Positions 13,801 to 26,559 of a stretch of DNA of 64,000 bases are shown here, piece after piece. Source of the stretch: Cucumis sativus (taxonomy: Eukaryota; Streptophyta; Magnoliopsida; Cucurbitales; Cucurbitaceae); assembly GCF_000004075.3 (NCBI RefSeq), contig NC_026656.2, positions 19,292,607 through 19,356,606 on the forward strand. Direction: 5' to 3'. Below the pieces are notes generated by a model. That model ran no database searches and was not told the DNA's origin. It was given only the letters and a program-made list of their open reading frames with translations. Positions within the stretch are counted from its first letter, which is position 1. Every line of letters begins with the position of its first letter. The position numbers and the translations under genes were made by a program.

Positions 13801-15484
13801 TTTGCAGTCACATTGCCAAATGAAAGAAGAAGAGATAAAGCATCCAAACGCAAGAATCTGAATCAAAAGCAAGGAAATAGAAAACAAGCAGATCATTATT
13901 ATGCAAGCGCACAAACATAAAATTAAAATGTGGAAAAAATTAAAACTGAAAGTGAAAAAATGTAGTGAAAAAGTGGACAAATAAATTACCCAATTCTAGC
14001 TGGATATTTCTTGAAGTATGCCTCACATATACTGTAAGACGGGGGGAAATATCAGCATTGTTAATGTACGAATTCAAGTGATTCAAGTGATGCTACAAAA
14101 AGTGACTGTGATCTACCGTGCGTTTACTTTTTAAGTGGATTACTATTATTATGTATACCTTCGAGTAAAAGGTCTTCTCAAAAGTACCCTAGGAGCATAC
14201 TTCTTTTGTTTCTTGAGCCTATATTTTTCCTGCATGTAAAATTTGGACAACTTTAGAAAATGCTACATACAAAGATGAAGCTACTCAGGTATGCACATTC
14301 TGATCACCTGAGAGAAAACTGTTTTCTTATCAAATGTTGCACTGTTGGCAATGAGAGCTTCCACAATTTCATCACCAGTTGCACCCTGACTACATATAAA
14401 GAGACAGCATCCATCATGGATAATAACATATTTAAGAAAAAGACAACGGAAAGTTCTGTAAAATAAATCAAAGAAGATCAATTCCCATCAATTTCAAAAC
14501 AATGAGGAGAATATGCGGAACAGACCCCGTGCCACTGAAATCCTAGTACAGTGGTCGCACATGGTTGGCTTCCTGCAACTGAGATACCACAGAGCTAGAA
14601 TCACTGTGACAAATGCAGGGTTCAAGCAGGTTCATTGGGCTGCAAAGTTTGGTCGCTCTTTTTATGAAACCAACCAATTCAAATAATAATGATGCCCATA
14701 TACCCAGCATAGGAATAGGACCGAAATTGCCAGTGCATTTCGTCATATTCAAGACTTTTGGACTTCATCCACAGTGATAAAAATGTGTTTGGATCAACAT
14801 TTTAAGAGGGTAAAGCCAAGGGTGCCTCTCAAGGGAATATGAGGGACAGGATAAAACAGATTATGCGACTTAACCAGTAGCAAAGCAAAGCAATATCTTA
14901 CCTTCGCATTGCATCAATATCTTCACTAGAGAGACTTTGTGCCTTATTATTGTCTACAATCGCTCTGTTATCTCTCAGCTCATCTTTTGTCACCTGCTCT
15001 TCCTTCATCTCCTCCGTTTCCTGACAGCTAATGCCTTGAAAAACAAAATATACCCAAATAGCACATCGCTTCAGTTAAACGTTTTTTCCGCAAAGATGAA
15101 ACCAATTCATTAACAAAATCCACAGTAATGAATCAAAACCTTCTTCTTCTCTGGAAGGCATAACGCGAGCCAGCTCTGGACCATTCCCTCCATTTTCAAT
15201 TTGAAACAAGGAACCGAATGGGCAACCAATTAAAGGCTTAAGAGAGAAACTTTTGTTCCCAATTTTCAGCGTACTGCAAATCAAAGTAATTTTCATTATT
15301 ATGCATCACAGTTACTCAGCATTGACAACCAGAAATCAACACTCAAACTTGAGACATACGAGGCGGGAGAAAGTCGAGCAAAAACCAAGCGGTCACCATC
15401 ATTGACGTCAAGCAAAACACTGCAACCTTCCCATGTCAATCTAGGGTTTCGACGCGATTCAGATTGAAGAATAGTCAAGGACAT
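10822..15484 (-). CDS. TRM6: tRNA (adenine-58-N1)-methyltransferase non-catalytic subunit TRM6
   Basis: Predicted 448 residues in 13 exons: 15484-15360, 15273-15140, 15034-14902, 14389-14308, 14229-14159, 14031-13990, 13857-13733, 13168-13075, 12965-12887, 12510-12332, 12250-12145, 11537-11451, 10911-10822. TRM6 (Gcd10) pairs with catalytic TRM61 in the nucleus and helps bind tRNA for m1A58 formation. Recognised family stretches: LTWEGCSVLLDVNDGDRLVF at the N-terminus; KPLIGCPFGSLFQI; SSEDIDAM then GATGDEIVEALIANSATFD; KYAPRVLLRRPFTRS; SDVLVVDMVGGLLTGAVAER; and the C-terminal HPFMQMNAFGGYILSGTK. As expected for the regulatory subunit, I see no intact SAM-binding glycine motif. All splice phases close on TAA at 10822-10824. 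The ATG at 15484 puts the conserved TWEGC segment near residue 17, as in relatives. The length is close to the roughly 446 residues I recall for the Arabidopsis protein. Confidence 0.94.
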
Positions 15485-15974
15485 CTTGAAACTACACTAA
15501 GAAGATGAATAAGTTAAGAAAGCATAAAAGTATAGAGGATCAAAAGAGTGGGAAATTGCTATGGGTTTTCAGTGAGTTTTAGGGTTTAAGGAGAGAGAGA
15601 GTAACGGTTGAAGCAGGGACAAGGAAATGCACACCTGGGAACGAGGGGGCTTTAACCGCTGGGTGCTGTGAGTGGGCTCGACCGAATCGAAAAGTCGAAC
15701 TTCAGTCGGACGTGTTCAAGCCTTTGAATCCTGGACCATCTAACCAAAAATAAGGCAATCGCCCGGCTTATAAAGTATGACTTCGATAGGTATACATTAA
15801 ACAAAATTTTTAAAAATAGAAGAATTTACAATCAATACAAAAATTTTAATTCAAACCTGAAATAGATAATTAAAATTTTAATGCAACTAAAGTATCCATC
15901 GTTTTTTTGGTAAATATTTTGCATTTTTCTATTTATGTAAATTCTCGTGAAAAACAAAAATATTTATAAATATA

Positions 15975-16025
<51 letters not shown>

Positions 16026-18481
16026 CTACCGCAATATTTTACTTTATTTGTAAATATTTTAATTTTTAGATTTAAAAACATTTCATCTGTTTTTAGTTTA
16101 ATTTTATTTCTTTTTTAAACATCTTTATCACTTTTCATATTTTCAACTCGATTTGAAGTATATATATATATTATTTTTTGTATATCTATATAGTTTATAA
16201 AGTATATAACTCACTATATGTTTTGGACTCCAACTATAAGTTGAAAATAATAGTTTGTGTTTTCAATCAATATAATCTATAGTTAATTATAATATTACTA
16301 TTTTGAGTCTTATTGTATTTACTTTTCTATTAATATTAAACTAATATGCATCATTAACACGGTGATCTACGCTAAAAAGAGTTATACCTTAAACATACAA
16401 ATTAATATATAGTTTATAAAACTATAATATAATCAATTAAACCCTCCAAACAATCGTCTCTTTTGTCTTCGAATAGAGTAAAAAGTATACCTTAGAAGAA
16501 TGAGTTCAAATTAAATATCATATAGATGCTTTATAAGATATTGAAGTATTACATCTGACAACTTGACAACTTTTTTTTACCATATCGTCATATGATGTAA
16601 ATTGACATTTTTAAAAATAGTATAATAAATTAAAATATTTACAAGCAAAATTTTGGATTCTATTGGTCTAGCATATCAATGACTATCAGAGATAAAATTT
16701 GATATAGATTGTAATTATTTTGTAAAATTTAAAAATTTTCTCCCATCTAAAATCCTTACGAAATAAATTGTTTTCTATAAATTTATTAAATCAAATGGAC
16801 TAACTTCTATATTTATAAACCATGGAGACTAAGTTCTATAACTTTGAAATCATAGAAACCAAATTTGTAATTTATCCTAAAAATTTATAAAATTATTATT
16901 TTGCAGTATTATATAAATTATAGTACATAACACAATATATATTATATTAAAAAATAAATTGAAATTATAGTCGGTTATATTTCTAAATGTTTTTATACGT
17001 ACTTAATATAATTAAGATTTTTTAAAATCTTTTTATATGAGTACAATGAAAATATAAAATTTTTATTTTCAGAATTTGCATCGTTTGGATCACATAATCT
17101 AAAAACGGTTAAAAAAATAGAATATAGATTGTCTACCAAATACCCATATCCTTAAAACAATAACTTTGAAAATATAGAACATAATCTAAATTCTCAAATT
17201 TCCTACCAAACAAGTTTTTAATTGTCGATTTACAAGTTATAAACTCTTAAAAGGTCGTTTGGCCCTCAAATTATGAAAGACCCACTTCATGTTTGTCCCA
17301 AAGATTATCATAATATTGTTATTAGTATTATTATTTTTCTTCTTACTTTTCTTATTTCTCACTCCCTCCGTTTACTACTTTTCACTCCCCCTTTCACGAT
17401 TTCTCACTCCATCTCTCATATATGTCACTAATTCTCGTTCCTCAATTTTACTATTCCTCACATCTCTAAATATAGACTGTAATAACAAAAACTATAATAA
17501 TATGCATTCCAAACACATACTATAACACACAAATTATAATAACTCGTGGTCTCAAACATCGAGTGTTTCTTTTCTTAAATGTTTTTAATTATTTTCTTAA
17601 ATGCTTTTAATATGATTTGAATTGTATAGTTTAATTGGGTTAAAGAAGACAGGTAGCAAGGTGTCAGTCAAATAAGAGGCAAAAAGGGGTAGGAGACACA
17701 ATCAGTTCAAGAATGTCCAAAACTTCTTAAATTAATGATTGATAACAGCGTCCTTAACTTCAACTACTCAAAAGCCCAACCTACCTGAAACGATTTTATT
17801 AATATAACTTTAGCCTTGTTATCATTCCCGACTGCTCACTGTCTCAATTTCTCTCTTTATTTTATGTATATATATATAATGTTATATCATAGATATATAA
17901 TGAAACAATGTCATTCATGTAAACTGTCGAAATAACAATATGTGAGATTTTATACACTCTCTTGTCTTCCGTGAAAGAAAAATTAGAAAGTAATAATTAT
18001 TAGTATATATATATACATACTAATTTCTCACATCAACTATTGAATATATCCATAACTAAAAGTTTAATATTGATAAGAAAGATGATAGATATTTCCAACA
18101 TCTTTTATAAGTACTTGTAAAATATAAACAATATCATCTATTTGGTTCCATAAGAATAGATCAAATAATAACAATATATTCATAATTTAGTTTGAAAATA
18201 AATGCGACCTAATTATTGATATAAATAAACAATATAAATTTCTAAATATTTGTTTTTACCAATATTTTATCTGACATATTAACATGTAGTGATGTTTTAA
18301 CTCTTTTATTGAAACATTTTTTTTTAAAATTATGGACATTATTGAAACTTGTCTCAAAATTTAGAGGCATGCATTTATTTATATGAAGTTTAAGCTTTAA
18401 AAAAATCCTTAGCTTCAAAAAAAAGAAAGCACTTAAAAAAAAGCAATGATTTGAGTTATCCTAATATAAACAAATTAGAAA
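15485..18481. other. intergenic DNA with AT microsatellite and AT-rich repeats
   Basis: The first 250 bp are the likely TRM6 promoter and leader. The rest is AT-rich with no supported gene. It holds a perfect AT run and, at about 17340-17520, a pyrimidine-rich patch that gives a meaningless Leu/Phe/Ser-rich ORF. Confidence 0.55.
15979..16023. repeat. (AT)22 microsatellite
   Basis: Uninterrupted AT dinucleotide run of about 45 bp. Likely polymorphic between accessions. Confidence 0.95.
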
Positions 18482-18667
18482 TTGATTAGAGAAAAATCAT
18501 TACCTCACATGGATACTTCGGCGACGGCTTCCCGAATTTTCTATAAACTCTTCCCAAACACCACAACAAGCTATCCACGGAAAATAAGAACCAACTCGTT
18601 CTCATTCCGCACACCATATCCTCATAACCAAACAATCCTCAAAGAGGAACTCACAGTTCTCACATGA
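18482..18667 (+). promoter_or_regulatory. 61-codon upstream ORF overlapping the next start codon (ATGA)
   Basis: An ATG at 18482 opens 61 codons that end in a TGA at 18665-18667. The ATG of the downstream gene is at 18664, so stop and start share bases in an ATGA junction, in a different frame. The peptide (starts MIREKSLPHMD) has no motif I recognise. It could be a translated uORF that limits or couples translation of the main ORF, or simply untranslated leader. Base composition is less AT-biased than the flanks, which fits transcribed sequence. Confidence 0.4.
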
Positions 18668-19053
18668 AGAATCCAGCCGTTTCGACGAGGCCAAAATCAA
18701 ACGGAGCAAACAGCTTCGTCGTTCACGTGAAGGATGATCAAGATGATTACAGAGGAGGAAGTCCGGCCGAAAGAATCTCTCCGGCGAGGATTCTGAGCCG
18801 GATCCGCCGTGTTTTTATGCGATTCATATTCTATTTACCTTCTCGAGGTTCGGCGGCGGCGGCTGCGGCGGCGTTGAAGCAGAGAAATCTGGAGAAATTT
18901 GAACCGCCGAAGACTTCCTGCAGTTCGAGTTACTCGTCTTACTCGCATTACAATGAAGCCATTGCCGATTGTATTGAGTTCTTAAACAAATCGTCGCAGG
19001 ATCAAATCGGCGTCGATGAAGGCCGAATTTCCGATGCAAATGCGATGGTATGA
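18664..19053 (+). CDS. small intronless plant protein, 'josephin-like' family label
   Basis: Intronless ORF of 129 residues with coding-like composition (GC-rich codons, unlike the flanks). It contains a basic segment, SPARILSRIRRVFMRFIFYL (about 43-62), an alanine run (about 69-75) and a C-terminal motif, EAIADCIEFLNKSSQ (about 101-115). Short plant proteins with an SPAR.L basic stretch and a C-terminal EA(I/V).DCIEF(I/L)N motif are often labelled josephin-like in plant annotations, although none of the Josephin deubiquitinase catalytic domain is present here. The function is unknown. The start is uncertain because an upstream ORF overlaps it by the ATGA junction. No signal peptide is obvious. 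The hydrophobic patch at about 54-62 is too short to be a sure membrane helix. Confidence 0.7.
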   Translation: MKNPAVSTRPKSNGANSFVVHVKDDQDDYRGGSPAERISPARILSRIRRVFMRFIFYLPSRGSAAAAAAALKQRNLEKFEPPKTSCSSSYSSYSHYNEAIADCIEFLNKSSQDQIGVDEGRISDANAMV

Positions 19054-20849
19054 GATAACATTGAATATGATGATATAATGATGCACATACATGTACGTAT
19101 ACACAGGAAGCAGTAATTCGATGTTGAATAATCGTTTCGATTTCTGAATTTTGAGGTGTCAACGAACAAGTTTAATCGTCGAGTTCGATTTTAAATCTGT
19201 TTTTTCTTTACAAACTGCCTTGAGATTGAAACAGAGTATCATTGGTTGTTGCTTATTTCAGTTTCTAATTTCTTCTTCACATTTGGACGGAAGTTTTAGT
19301 TAATCTCTATTCTTGCACGAAATGATTTGACAATATGTTTAGACGTGAAAAAAAAAAAAAAACTTGGATGGATAATAATATGCACCAATCTCGTATTTAC
19401 TACAGAAACAATCAAATGTGTGATAGAGAGATGATAAATATATGAGATAGAAATGTCACAAGATGCACCAAACAATATTACTTACATTTTTATGCCAAAA
19501 AAAACAATTTCACTTACAAGTCAGGGTCCAATATGGAAGCTTGAGGGGGAAAAAAAGTTTATGGCTGAAGTTTGATTGGATTACAACCAATAAACTTTTC
19601 AGTCTCTGCATATATGTTATATGTCAATTGAATTATTATTAAAACGTACATTAAAAATGAGTATGATAAGTCGAAAAATCGAGTTGTTTAATTCAAACGG
19701 ATCGAATCAAAGATGATCCGTTGATGTCGATTTGGACGATTTTAAAAAGAATTCAAATGCTTGAACCAATCGATCGACTAATCGAAAATTGGTTTATGCT
19801 ATTTCATAATTGGAGTCAATTTAAACATTTGAACTTCACCAAAAATCCAACTCTAACCGGTTTATACTCCTTCATCAATTTTTTTCTCCTTCACATGTTT
19901 CTACTCCTTGTAATTGGTTTATACTCCTTCATAAAAAAGTTTCAAATGCTTAAACCAATCAATCGACAGATCAATGATCGGTTTATACTCTTTCGTAATC
20001 GAAGTCAATTTGAACATTTGAACTTTACCAAAAAATCAACTATAATCAACTGATGCTCATCCTTTGTTTGTATCTTGTATTTGAACATTTTGTGTCTAAT
20101 TCTATTGTTCATGAATTTTTAAAATGTCCAACAAGTAATGAAATATTTTGTATCTACCATCAATTTTTGAGAAATTTGAAAATTTGTAATTTTAATATAT
20201 TTTATGTCAAGTAGGACCTTAAACTATCCATTTAGAGTTTAGTAGGTTAATGAATTTCTAAAAGTCAATAATAATCCAAAGATATTTGACGTAAAATTAA
20301 TAATTTTGAAACCTATTGAATAGGAATCAAAAGCTTAAAAGACATATTATTTGATGCTTTAATAGATCATACACAATATAATAAGTTTGTTTAGAGATCA
20401 AACAGACAAAAACTATATCTAAAAAGTTACAATTTTGAAGTAGTATGTAATGATTGAAATGTTAGATATTATATTAAATTTATTATTACCTAACACTATA
20501 AAGTTTTTTGGTTAATTGATGATTTAATATCACACTTAAACGTGTTGTCAATTTTAAGTCATTTTTCAATCCAATAATTTATTTTGGAAATGACAATAGG
20601 TATCTAACAAACAAATTTTACTTGAAGGACGTAATCATTACCAATACAACCAAACAAAATACATCAGTCAAAATACAATGATTTAACAGTGTACTTTAAC
20701 CATTTTAATGGCTAGAATAACCCATTCACAAAATCAAATAAAAAACAAAAACAAATTTGATCTAGAGATCCAGTTAAAATTATATATGTGCTTCATTCAA
20801 CTACAAAGAAAAAGTTGTTTTAATATTATTAAATATAATATATATTTTT
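19054..20849. other. intergenic, with a diverged repeat
   Basis: No gene is supported apart from a repeat-derived ORF at 19721-20053. AT-rich sequence fills the remainder down to the 3' end of the WEB-like gene. Confidence 0.5.
19737..20050 (+). repeat. internal two-copy tandem repeat (about 188-bp period)
   Basis: Two diverged copies, about 19737-19862 and 19925-20050, share TCAAATGCTTGAACCAATCG-like and CATTTGAACTTCACCAAAAA-like blocks. Read through, they give a 110-residue ORF with two similar halves, which reflects the DNA repeat and not a protein family. The segment resembles the repeat inside the ERD2-like intron at about 29.96-30.15 kb (shared GATGTCGATTTGGACG-like block), so it is probably part of a dispersed non-coding repeat. 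Confidence 0.5.
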
Positions 20850-21589
20850 TCACTTCTTCTTGGAGAAAAATCCTCCTATAAACAATATAGCCTTCTTCTT
20901 CTTGCTTGCCTTCTTTTTCTTCATAGATTGAATATCACTAAATTCTTTCCCGTTCATTTTAATTACTTGTCTTTTTTCGAAGACTTCACTTTCTTCTTCT
21001 TCTTCTTCCTCTACTTCAAATCTCTGTGACTGTGTTTTGGAGTCAAATTTCAAAGAATGCCCAACAAATTCAATGTCATAATCTGATTTTTCCTTGAGCA
21101 TTTGGAGCTTTCGTTTTGTCTCTTCAAGCTCTTCTTGCAACGAAGAAAAAGAACGTGCCATTGCTACACTCCTTTCTTTAGCTTTCTCCAAGTTTTGCTT
21201 TGCAATGTCCAATTCATCTCTTACCATTTTGATCTTTAGAAGGTTATTCTCGTGTTCATTCTCTTCGTTCTCCATCTGAGCATGATTAATTAAAATTCGT
21301 AAATTAATGTTATATTTATTTGTAAGTGTTGAAAAATTTAAAAACTAATAATTATATCAACATTCTAACCCACTCACCAACTATTATTTTAATATCATAT
21401 CAAAGAAATGATGGACGGATCAAAAGAAATAAAATTTTAAAAATATTTAGAAAGTCATTCTACACAGATTATTTCTCATTTAAATACCTCTTGAAGAACG
21501 TTGGCGTAGAGCTCCGGAGCCAAAATCCTTTGGCCGTACAACTCGACGGCCTCTTTCACCGATCGAAACTGCCTTTTCTCCATTTTCAT
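20850..21589 (-). CDS. short WEB-family coiled-coil protein
   Basis: Two exons, 21589-21488 and 21275-20850, give 175 residues with phase-0 splicing. Exon 1 encodes RQFRSVKEAVELYGQRILAP, the N-terminal SV(K)EAV.L(F/Y)G signature of the plant WEB (DUF827) family. Exon 2 starts with a charged coiled coil (about 36-95; LLKIKMVRDELDIAKQNLEK and following heptads), then an acidic EEEEEEE patch and a Lys-rich tail ending GGFFSKKK. WEB1/PMI2-type proteins act in chloroplast photorelocation, but this short member is closer to uncharacterised relatives such as At1g75720 (remembered). Because exon 2 itself starts with ATG, a single-exon annotation would miss the diagnostic N-terminus. Family call fairly sure; function unknown. 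Confidence 0.8.
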
Positions 21590-24240
21590 TCACTCCAACT
21601 TATAAGCTTTTAGTTCACAGAGATTTTAGATGCATTGATAATTAAATATGTCAAAGAAACTGAAACTAACGATATTTCCTTTTATAACCTTAACAAAATT
21701 TAAAGAATAATAACCCCAAAAAAGACATAAAAAGAGGAATAAGCTTCGTTTCTTCGCTTCCACTTCACTACTGAAAAATCTAATATTTTTCAAAAATAAA
21801 TCCTATTTCTCTTTTTAGATGATTCGATTTTGAACTAATGGCCCACTGTCGTCGTTCTTTCTCAGTTTGTTATTGCTACAACTAGAATCCGCACATGGGG
21901 GTTGCGCGACATGTCGGCCGGCTATGAAGCAAAGGGCTTATAATGGTGGAATTGCTTCTTAACGAACAAGGGAAAGGCTTAAAAAGAGAGAGCCTAACTT
22001 GTTTGTTGTGAAATATGATCATGATTCATCAATGGATATTGTTTTACGCAATATTTTTTTAACTTTCTCTTTAAGGCAGCTATGAATATATTGTTTTATT
22101 TTCAATTTTCTTTTTTTAATTTTGAGTAAGTTTGGAATAAATTATGTTTCTCAGTAAAATTATCTATTTTCTTATCATTATTAAAAATAATACTAATTTG
22201 TGCTTAACATATTATGATAGCTAGAGAATTAGTCTAGGAGTAGCAGTATGGAAACAAGAGTTTGTGAACTCCGCTTATACTTTGGTCTAAAGAGTGGATG
22301 GGTCGTACTATTGAAAACATCGATTTTATATTTTATCAACTCTTTGCACTATAACCTAGTTCTAAGAGTTCACAATTCTATCTACTTCATTATTCTTTCC
22401 TTCTGACGATCTCTTTATCATTCAACATCTTCTTAAGTTAATTTATACATATATGTTAGATATTATATTAAGTTTTAAGAAGCATGTGTACTCGACCAAA
22501 ATTTGAAATTTTAGAAGAGATAGAGCGAAATAGAGAAAAAAAAATCATAATTTTTTTTTTACCTTTTTAATATAATAATTACAAAGATGTACGATGAATC
22601 TCTTACCTCAAGAAATAATTTTGCTCGTCAAAATGTTACTACTATTAAACTAAGTTTGCTTTATTAACGTGTCGTTTTTAATACATTTTTTTGGAAGAAA
22701 TAAATTTTTGCTTTGGTAAACGGTGATAAATGAGAAAATTCAAAAGTTGTCAATGAATAATTGGTTAATTTTATAAAAATGAGAATTTAGTCACCATTTT
22801 AGTTTATTCAATTTCATTTTAGAATTATAATAGAGATAATTAGTTTTGAATCACTCTGAAAAACGAAACTTTATTGTTTAGAGAATTTTACAAATTCAAC
22901 ATGCATAATTTAAATTTGACCTAATACCTCATAACACATATACATAATATTATTCCAACTTTCATTTGTTTTATACTTGATGGGATATAATATAAGACAA
23001 GCACAGTCCCACACATTAATTAAAATTGTAGGAGCAGGTCGGCATAATGCGATTATAAGTTTCAAGTTTTGAGTTGTTTGGATGTATGCAATGAAATCAA
23101 AAAGTGCTTTGAATCAATATTCAATAATTATGAATATTAAAGATTAAGAAACAAATTTAGTACTATAATACGACACATTATTCCTTCAATTGATCGGTTG
23201 AGACGTCACAAAAAAAAAAGAAGATATTTTATTAATATTTCATGAGCTCCTTACTGTTCTTTAAAAAAAACAGCGTTAAAAACTTTATATATTTTTTAGA
23301 AAACAATTTTTTTTTCAATAGGATTTGTTAGATAGAGAATTGAAATAATTTTAAGATATTATTATTTATTGTTAAGAAACAATAGCCAAAATTAAAGTTT
23401 GAGAATGTATTTTTTAATTTTAAATACGCTAATATAATATCTTTATTAATTAATACTAATTAAAATAAATTATTCCTTTAATACCCTAAAAAAAATCACT
23501 CAATCGTTTAAAATGATTAAAATTAGTGAACTATATTCGTTTCATTGACCAAGGCTTTGTTGTCACAATTGTAGAAACCAAGTGTGCTTGGTGGCACCAA
23601 CAATCCCTTAAATTAACTTTGCTTATGCCACGTCCCAAAAACCACATAGTAATAAAAATAAAAATAATGATAATAATAAGAAAAAGAAGTAGGGGTTCTT
23701 TTCAAATATATACAACCAAATGAATCAAAACAATCCCATTATTGATATATTCTATAGATTAAACTCAGCTTAATATCACTAAATTTGAGATTCATAATTT
23801 TATTTTATTTACAATTCCAATTTTTAGATAAATGAAATTAATAGCTGTTAAATATACTTTAGCATAATATTAGATCAACAAATTACAAACATCCCCTTCT
23901 ACTCCAATATTCAACTAACAAAGCATAAAGTTGTACACGTATACCATACGTTGGGTACGAAATTGCTTCGAGTAATACATGAAGTTACACTTTCCTATAA
24001 ATTATTTGAACTCAAATAAAATAATTAATTAAGAAAATTTAAAATTACGAAGTTACTCTTCATCCCACTATCATTTTCAATAGAAACTTTTTCTAAAAAA
24101 TAGATAAATATAGCCGATTAGTTTTATACTACATGGGCGTAAGGAATAAGAAAACCACAAAAGTTTACATTCATAATCCATTTCCATAAACAAAACACAT
24201 ACTGTTTATAGGTTTATGATTATTTATGCATGTATATATA
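21590..24240. other. intergenic DNA between WEB-like and GASA genes
   Basis: AT-rich with no supported gene. The first few hundred bases contain the WEB-like promoter. A less AT-rich island at about 21840-21990 has no ORF I recognise. The ORF at 23526-23723 has no motif. Confidence 0.55.
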
Positions 24241-24275
24241 CACATACGCATACACATACACATACACATACACAA
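24241..24275. repeat. (CATACA)n hexanucleotide microsatellite
   Basis: About five tandem CATACA units with one early variant, lying within about 60 bp beyond the GASA stop codon and therefore probably in its 3' untranslated region. Confidence 0.9.
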
Positions 24276-24301
24276 GAAGTTGAGGCAGTCAACGGGTTAA
24301 T

Positions 24302-24767
24302 TCAAGGGCACTTGAGGCGGCCGCCGTGGGTGGTCATGGCGGCGTAGCAAGGGCAGAGATGGTGGTTGCCGGAAGTTCCTGGCGGAACGCAGTTGCATCG
24401 CTGACAGCATGTCCCACACGCTCTATTGCACAGCCTCGGCCTCGACGACAAGGTGCACCTTCTCGTACAAGCCCCGCGGCAATCTGTAAAAGCTTGAGTT
24501 AAGCCCATAAATTACGATAAAAATTAATTTAATCTGAAGGAACAAATTTTTAAAAATTATAATCACCCATTCTCCGAGGATTTGGAGGGAGTAAACCCAC
24601 GCCGTTGGATTCCACCTACAAGTAACTTCAATGGAGAAATTAATTAGTAAAGTAATTAAATTTTTAGAAAAGAGAAAAAGAAAGTGGTGTTAGATAAAAT
24701 TTACAAAGTGGAGGAAGAGGAGAGAGAGAAGGAGGGAAGCAAAGAGAGGTTTGGTGAGGATGAACAT
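24302..24767 (-). CDS. GASA/snakin gibberellin-regulated cysteine-rich peptide
   Basis: Three exons, 24767-24705, 24615-24567 and 24483-24302, encode 97 residues with consistent splice phases. Residues 1-25 are a clear secretory signal peptide (MFILTKPLFASLLLSLLFLH). A short variable linker (VESNGVGLLPPNPRRM) follows. The 60-residue GASA domain (38-97) carries all 12 family cysteines in the usual spacing: DCRGACTRRC, CNRACGTCCQRCNCVPPGTS, GNHHLCPCYA and terminal KCP. GASA/snakin peptides are secreted or wall-associated, respond to gibberellin and act in growth or as antimicrobials. By gene order, the best Arabidopsis counterpart would be GASA1 (At1g75750). The intron positions match the common three-exon GASA layout. 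No damage is seen. Confidence 0.95.
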
Positions 24768-24836
24768 GGTTTTTTAGGGGATTTTTGAATTGGAATGGGA
24801 TAATATTTTGGAGAGATCAGTGATAGAAAGGGTTGG

Positions 24837-24843
24837 TTTTATA
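24837..24843 (-). promoter_or_regulatory. candidate TATA box of the GASA gene
   Basis: CTATAAAACC on the minus strand, about 70 bp upstream of the start codon, which leaves room for a short leader. It matches the plant TATA consensus well. Confidence 0.55.
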
Positions 24844-26549
24844 GCAAAAAAATCTGAAGCTGTGTGGTTAAGTGAACACAGGAGTGGGTGAGAACTGGTG
24901 CAGGATATGACATGTTATGTGCAAAGGGAAATGGAATTTGAGTTCAATCTTTTCGTTCCTACCCACCAAAAAATTCATGTACGTATAATTTAAAACGTAT
25001 ATTTAATATTATATATCATTTAAATTTGACAACATATAATCTTCAAGCTCGACATTGGCTTCTAAGGGTATTTTCCAATTTTCTCTTTTTACTTTTAATT
25101 TGGTCCGTAATCGTTTGAATTTTTTTTAAGTTAATTAATGTATTTTTCATAATTGTAAAATTTTGTAAGTTCTAAATTAAACTTTTTCTGGTTGGTTTGT
25201 TTAAAGTTGAAGTCTCTAATTTTAGCAGTTTAGAAATCAAATATACATCAAGTCGTAAAAATATATAAACTAAAATCGGTCATTATATTTAAAATAATAA
25301 AGTATATATCAATATTTTAAAATTTTTACAAATATAACAAAATTTGTAAAGTTATATCCATAATAGAAATCTATACTAATAGACTATGTTGTAAATATTG
25401 ATCTATTATTAATAAATTATACGAATGTATTTTTATGTAAATAAAAGATATTGCATCAATATTTTTTATATAGTTGTAAGAGAATTTTTTTCTCTTTTAA
25501 ACAACAAATAAACAAGAACTTGTAGCAACGACTGGTTTTGAAATATAAGGGTTGAAATTGTATCAATAAAAATAAAAAACCAAAACAATATTTTAACCTA
25601 CAAAGTTTCAAAATGAGAAACATGAAGATAAGTTTTATCATCCAAATAATGCTATAATACTTTGTCATAACCTACTGCTTGCCCATAGAATGGTATTGAT
25701 ACTTTGCATCCACATATCTCACTATATTTTTGTTTCATAAAAAGACTGATTAAAATTTGACCACATTGGTAAATCCACTATTTTTTAATTAAAATAATTT
25801 TAATTTGATGAATTTAATCTATTGTAAAAACAGTCAAAACGAACATAGCTTAACTTACATATAAAAGTCAAAACGAACCTAACTTAAGTCACATATAAAT
25901 GTAATTATAAAATGAGTGACTTTCAAATTACCTATTTTAGTGTATATTTAAAATAAATAATAATAATAATAAGTGTTAACTTATCGTACCATAAAATCAC
26001 AAATATCCAAATAAAGTAAGTTTAGTATTTTTTAATTTAAAAAAGGAAAAATAATTAACCCAAAATTTTATTTTGAATGATAGAATATCTAATCCATTTC
26101 ACACGAATTTATGTATATACTTTAGAAAATTTAACGGAAAAGGTGTTATGCAAATACATGAATCGAACAAAATAAAAATGAAGAAAAGAAATGAACTAAA
26201 GTATAGAAAAGAAATGAACCAAATGGATCAAAATACATTCATATTATTTAAAATTAAATTTACGTTTCTTTTATTAAAAAAAAATGTAAAAAGCAGGAGC
26301 TTGGAAACTTGAGTTTTGAATTGGATAATATCAAGTTAAATGATAGTTTGGTAATCATGATCATAAGTCACGAATAACGCCAAAAGCTCTCGTATTTTAT
26401 ATTTATATTTTACGATGCATTTTGATTCCAGCCAGGCGCCAGTTAGGCCAATTTGATATTCTCCAAATGTGCTTTTCTCATATATATTTTTTAATAAATA
26501 AATAGGTATACAAAAACAAATAATTAATATCATTATATAAAAATATATT
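24844..26549. other. intergenic DNA, GASA promoter side to tRNA
   Basis: AT-rich with no supported gene. About 25270-25440 contains AAATATAACAAAATTTGTAAA and ATCTATTATTAATAAAT-like sequence resembling the dispersed repeat described at 44.2 and 50.8 kb. The ORFs at 25456-25668 and 26073-26312 lack any recognisable feature. Confidence 0.5.
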
Positions 26550-26557
26550 AAAAAAAA
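26550..26557 (-). terminator. Pol III terminator of tRNA-Glu
   Basis: Run of eight T residues on the minus strand starting two bases beyond the tRNA 3' end, the usual RNA polymerase III stop. Confidence 0.85.
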
Positions 26558-26559
26558 GT

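Noticed and set aside
17289-17525. 78-codon ORF with a hydrophobic start resembling a signal peptide
   Set aside because: Produced by a pyrimidine-rich repeat-like stretch; no cysteine pattern, no similarity and no gene context.
18824-19162. 112-codon minus-strand ORF opposite the small intronless gene
   Set aside because: Shadow of the GC-richer coding strand; the plus-strand product has the recognised C-terminal motif.
19721-20053. 110-codon ORF with two similar halves
   Set aside because: The duplication is at DNA level within a dispersed repeat; composition is AT-biased and no relative is known.
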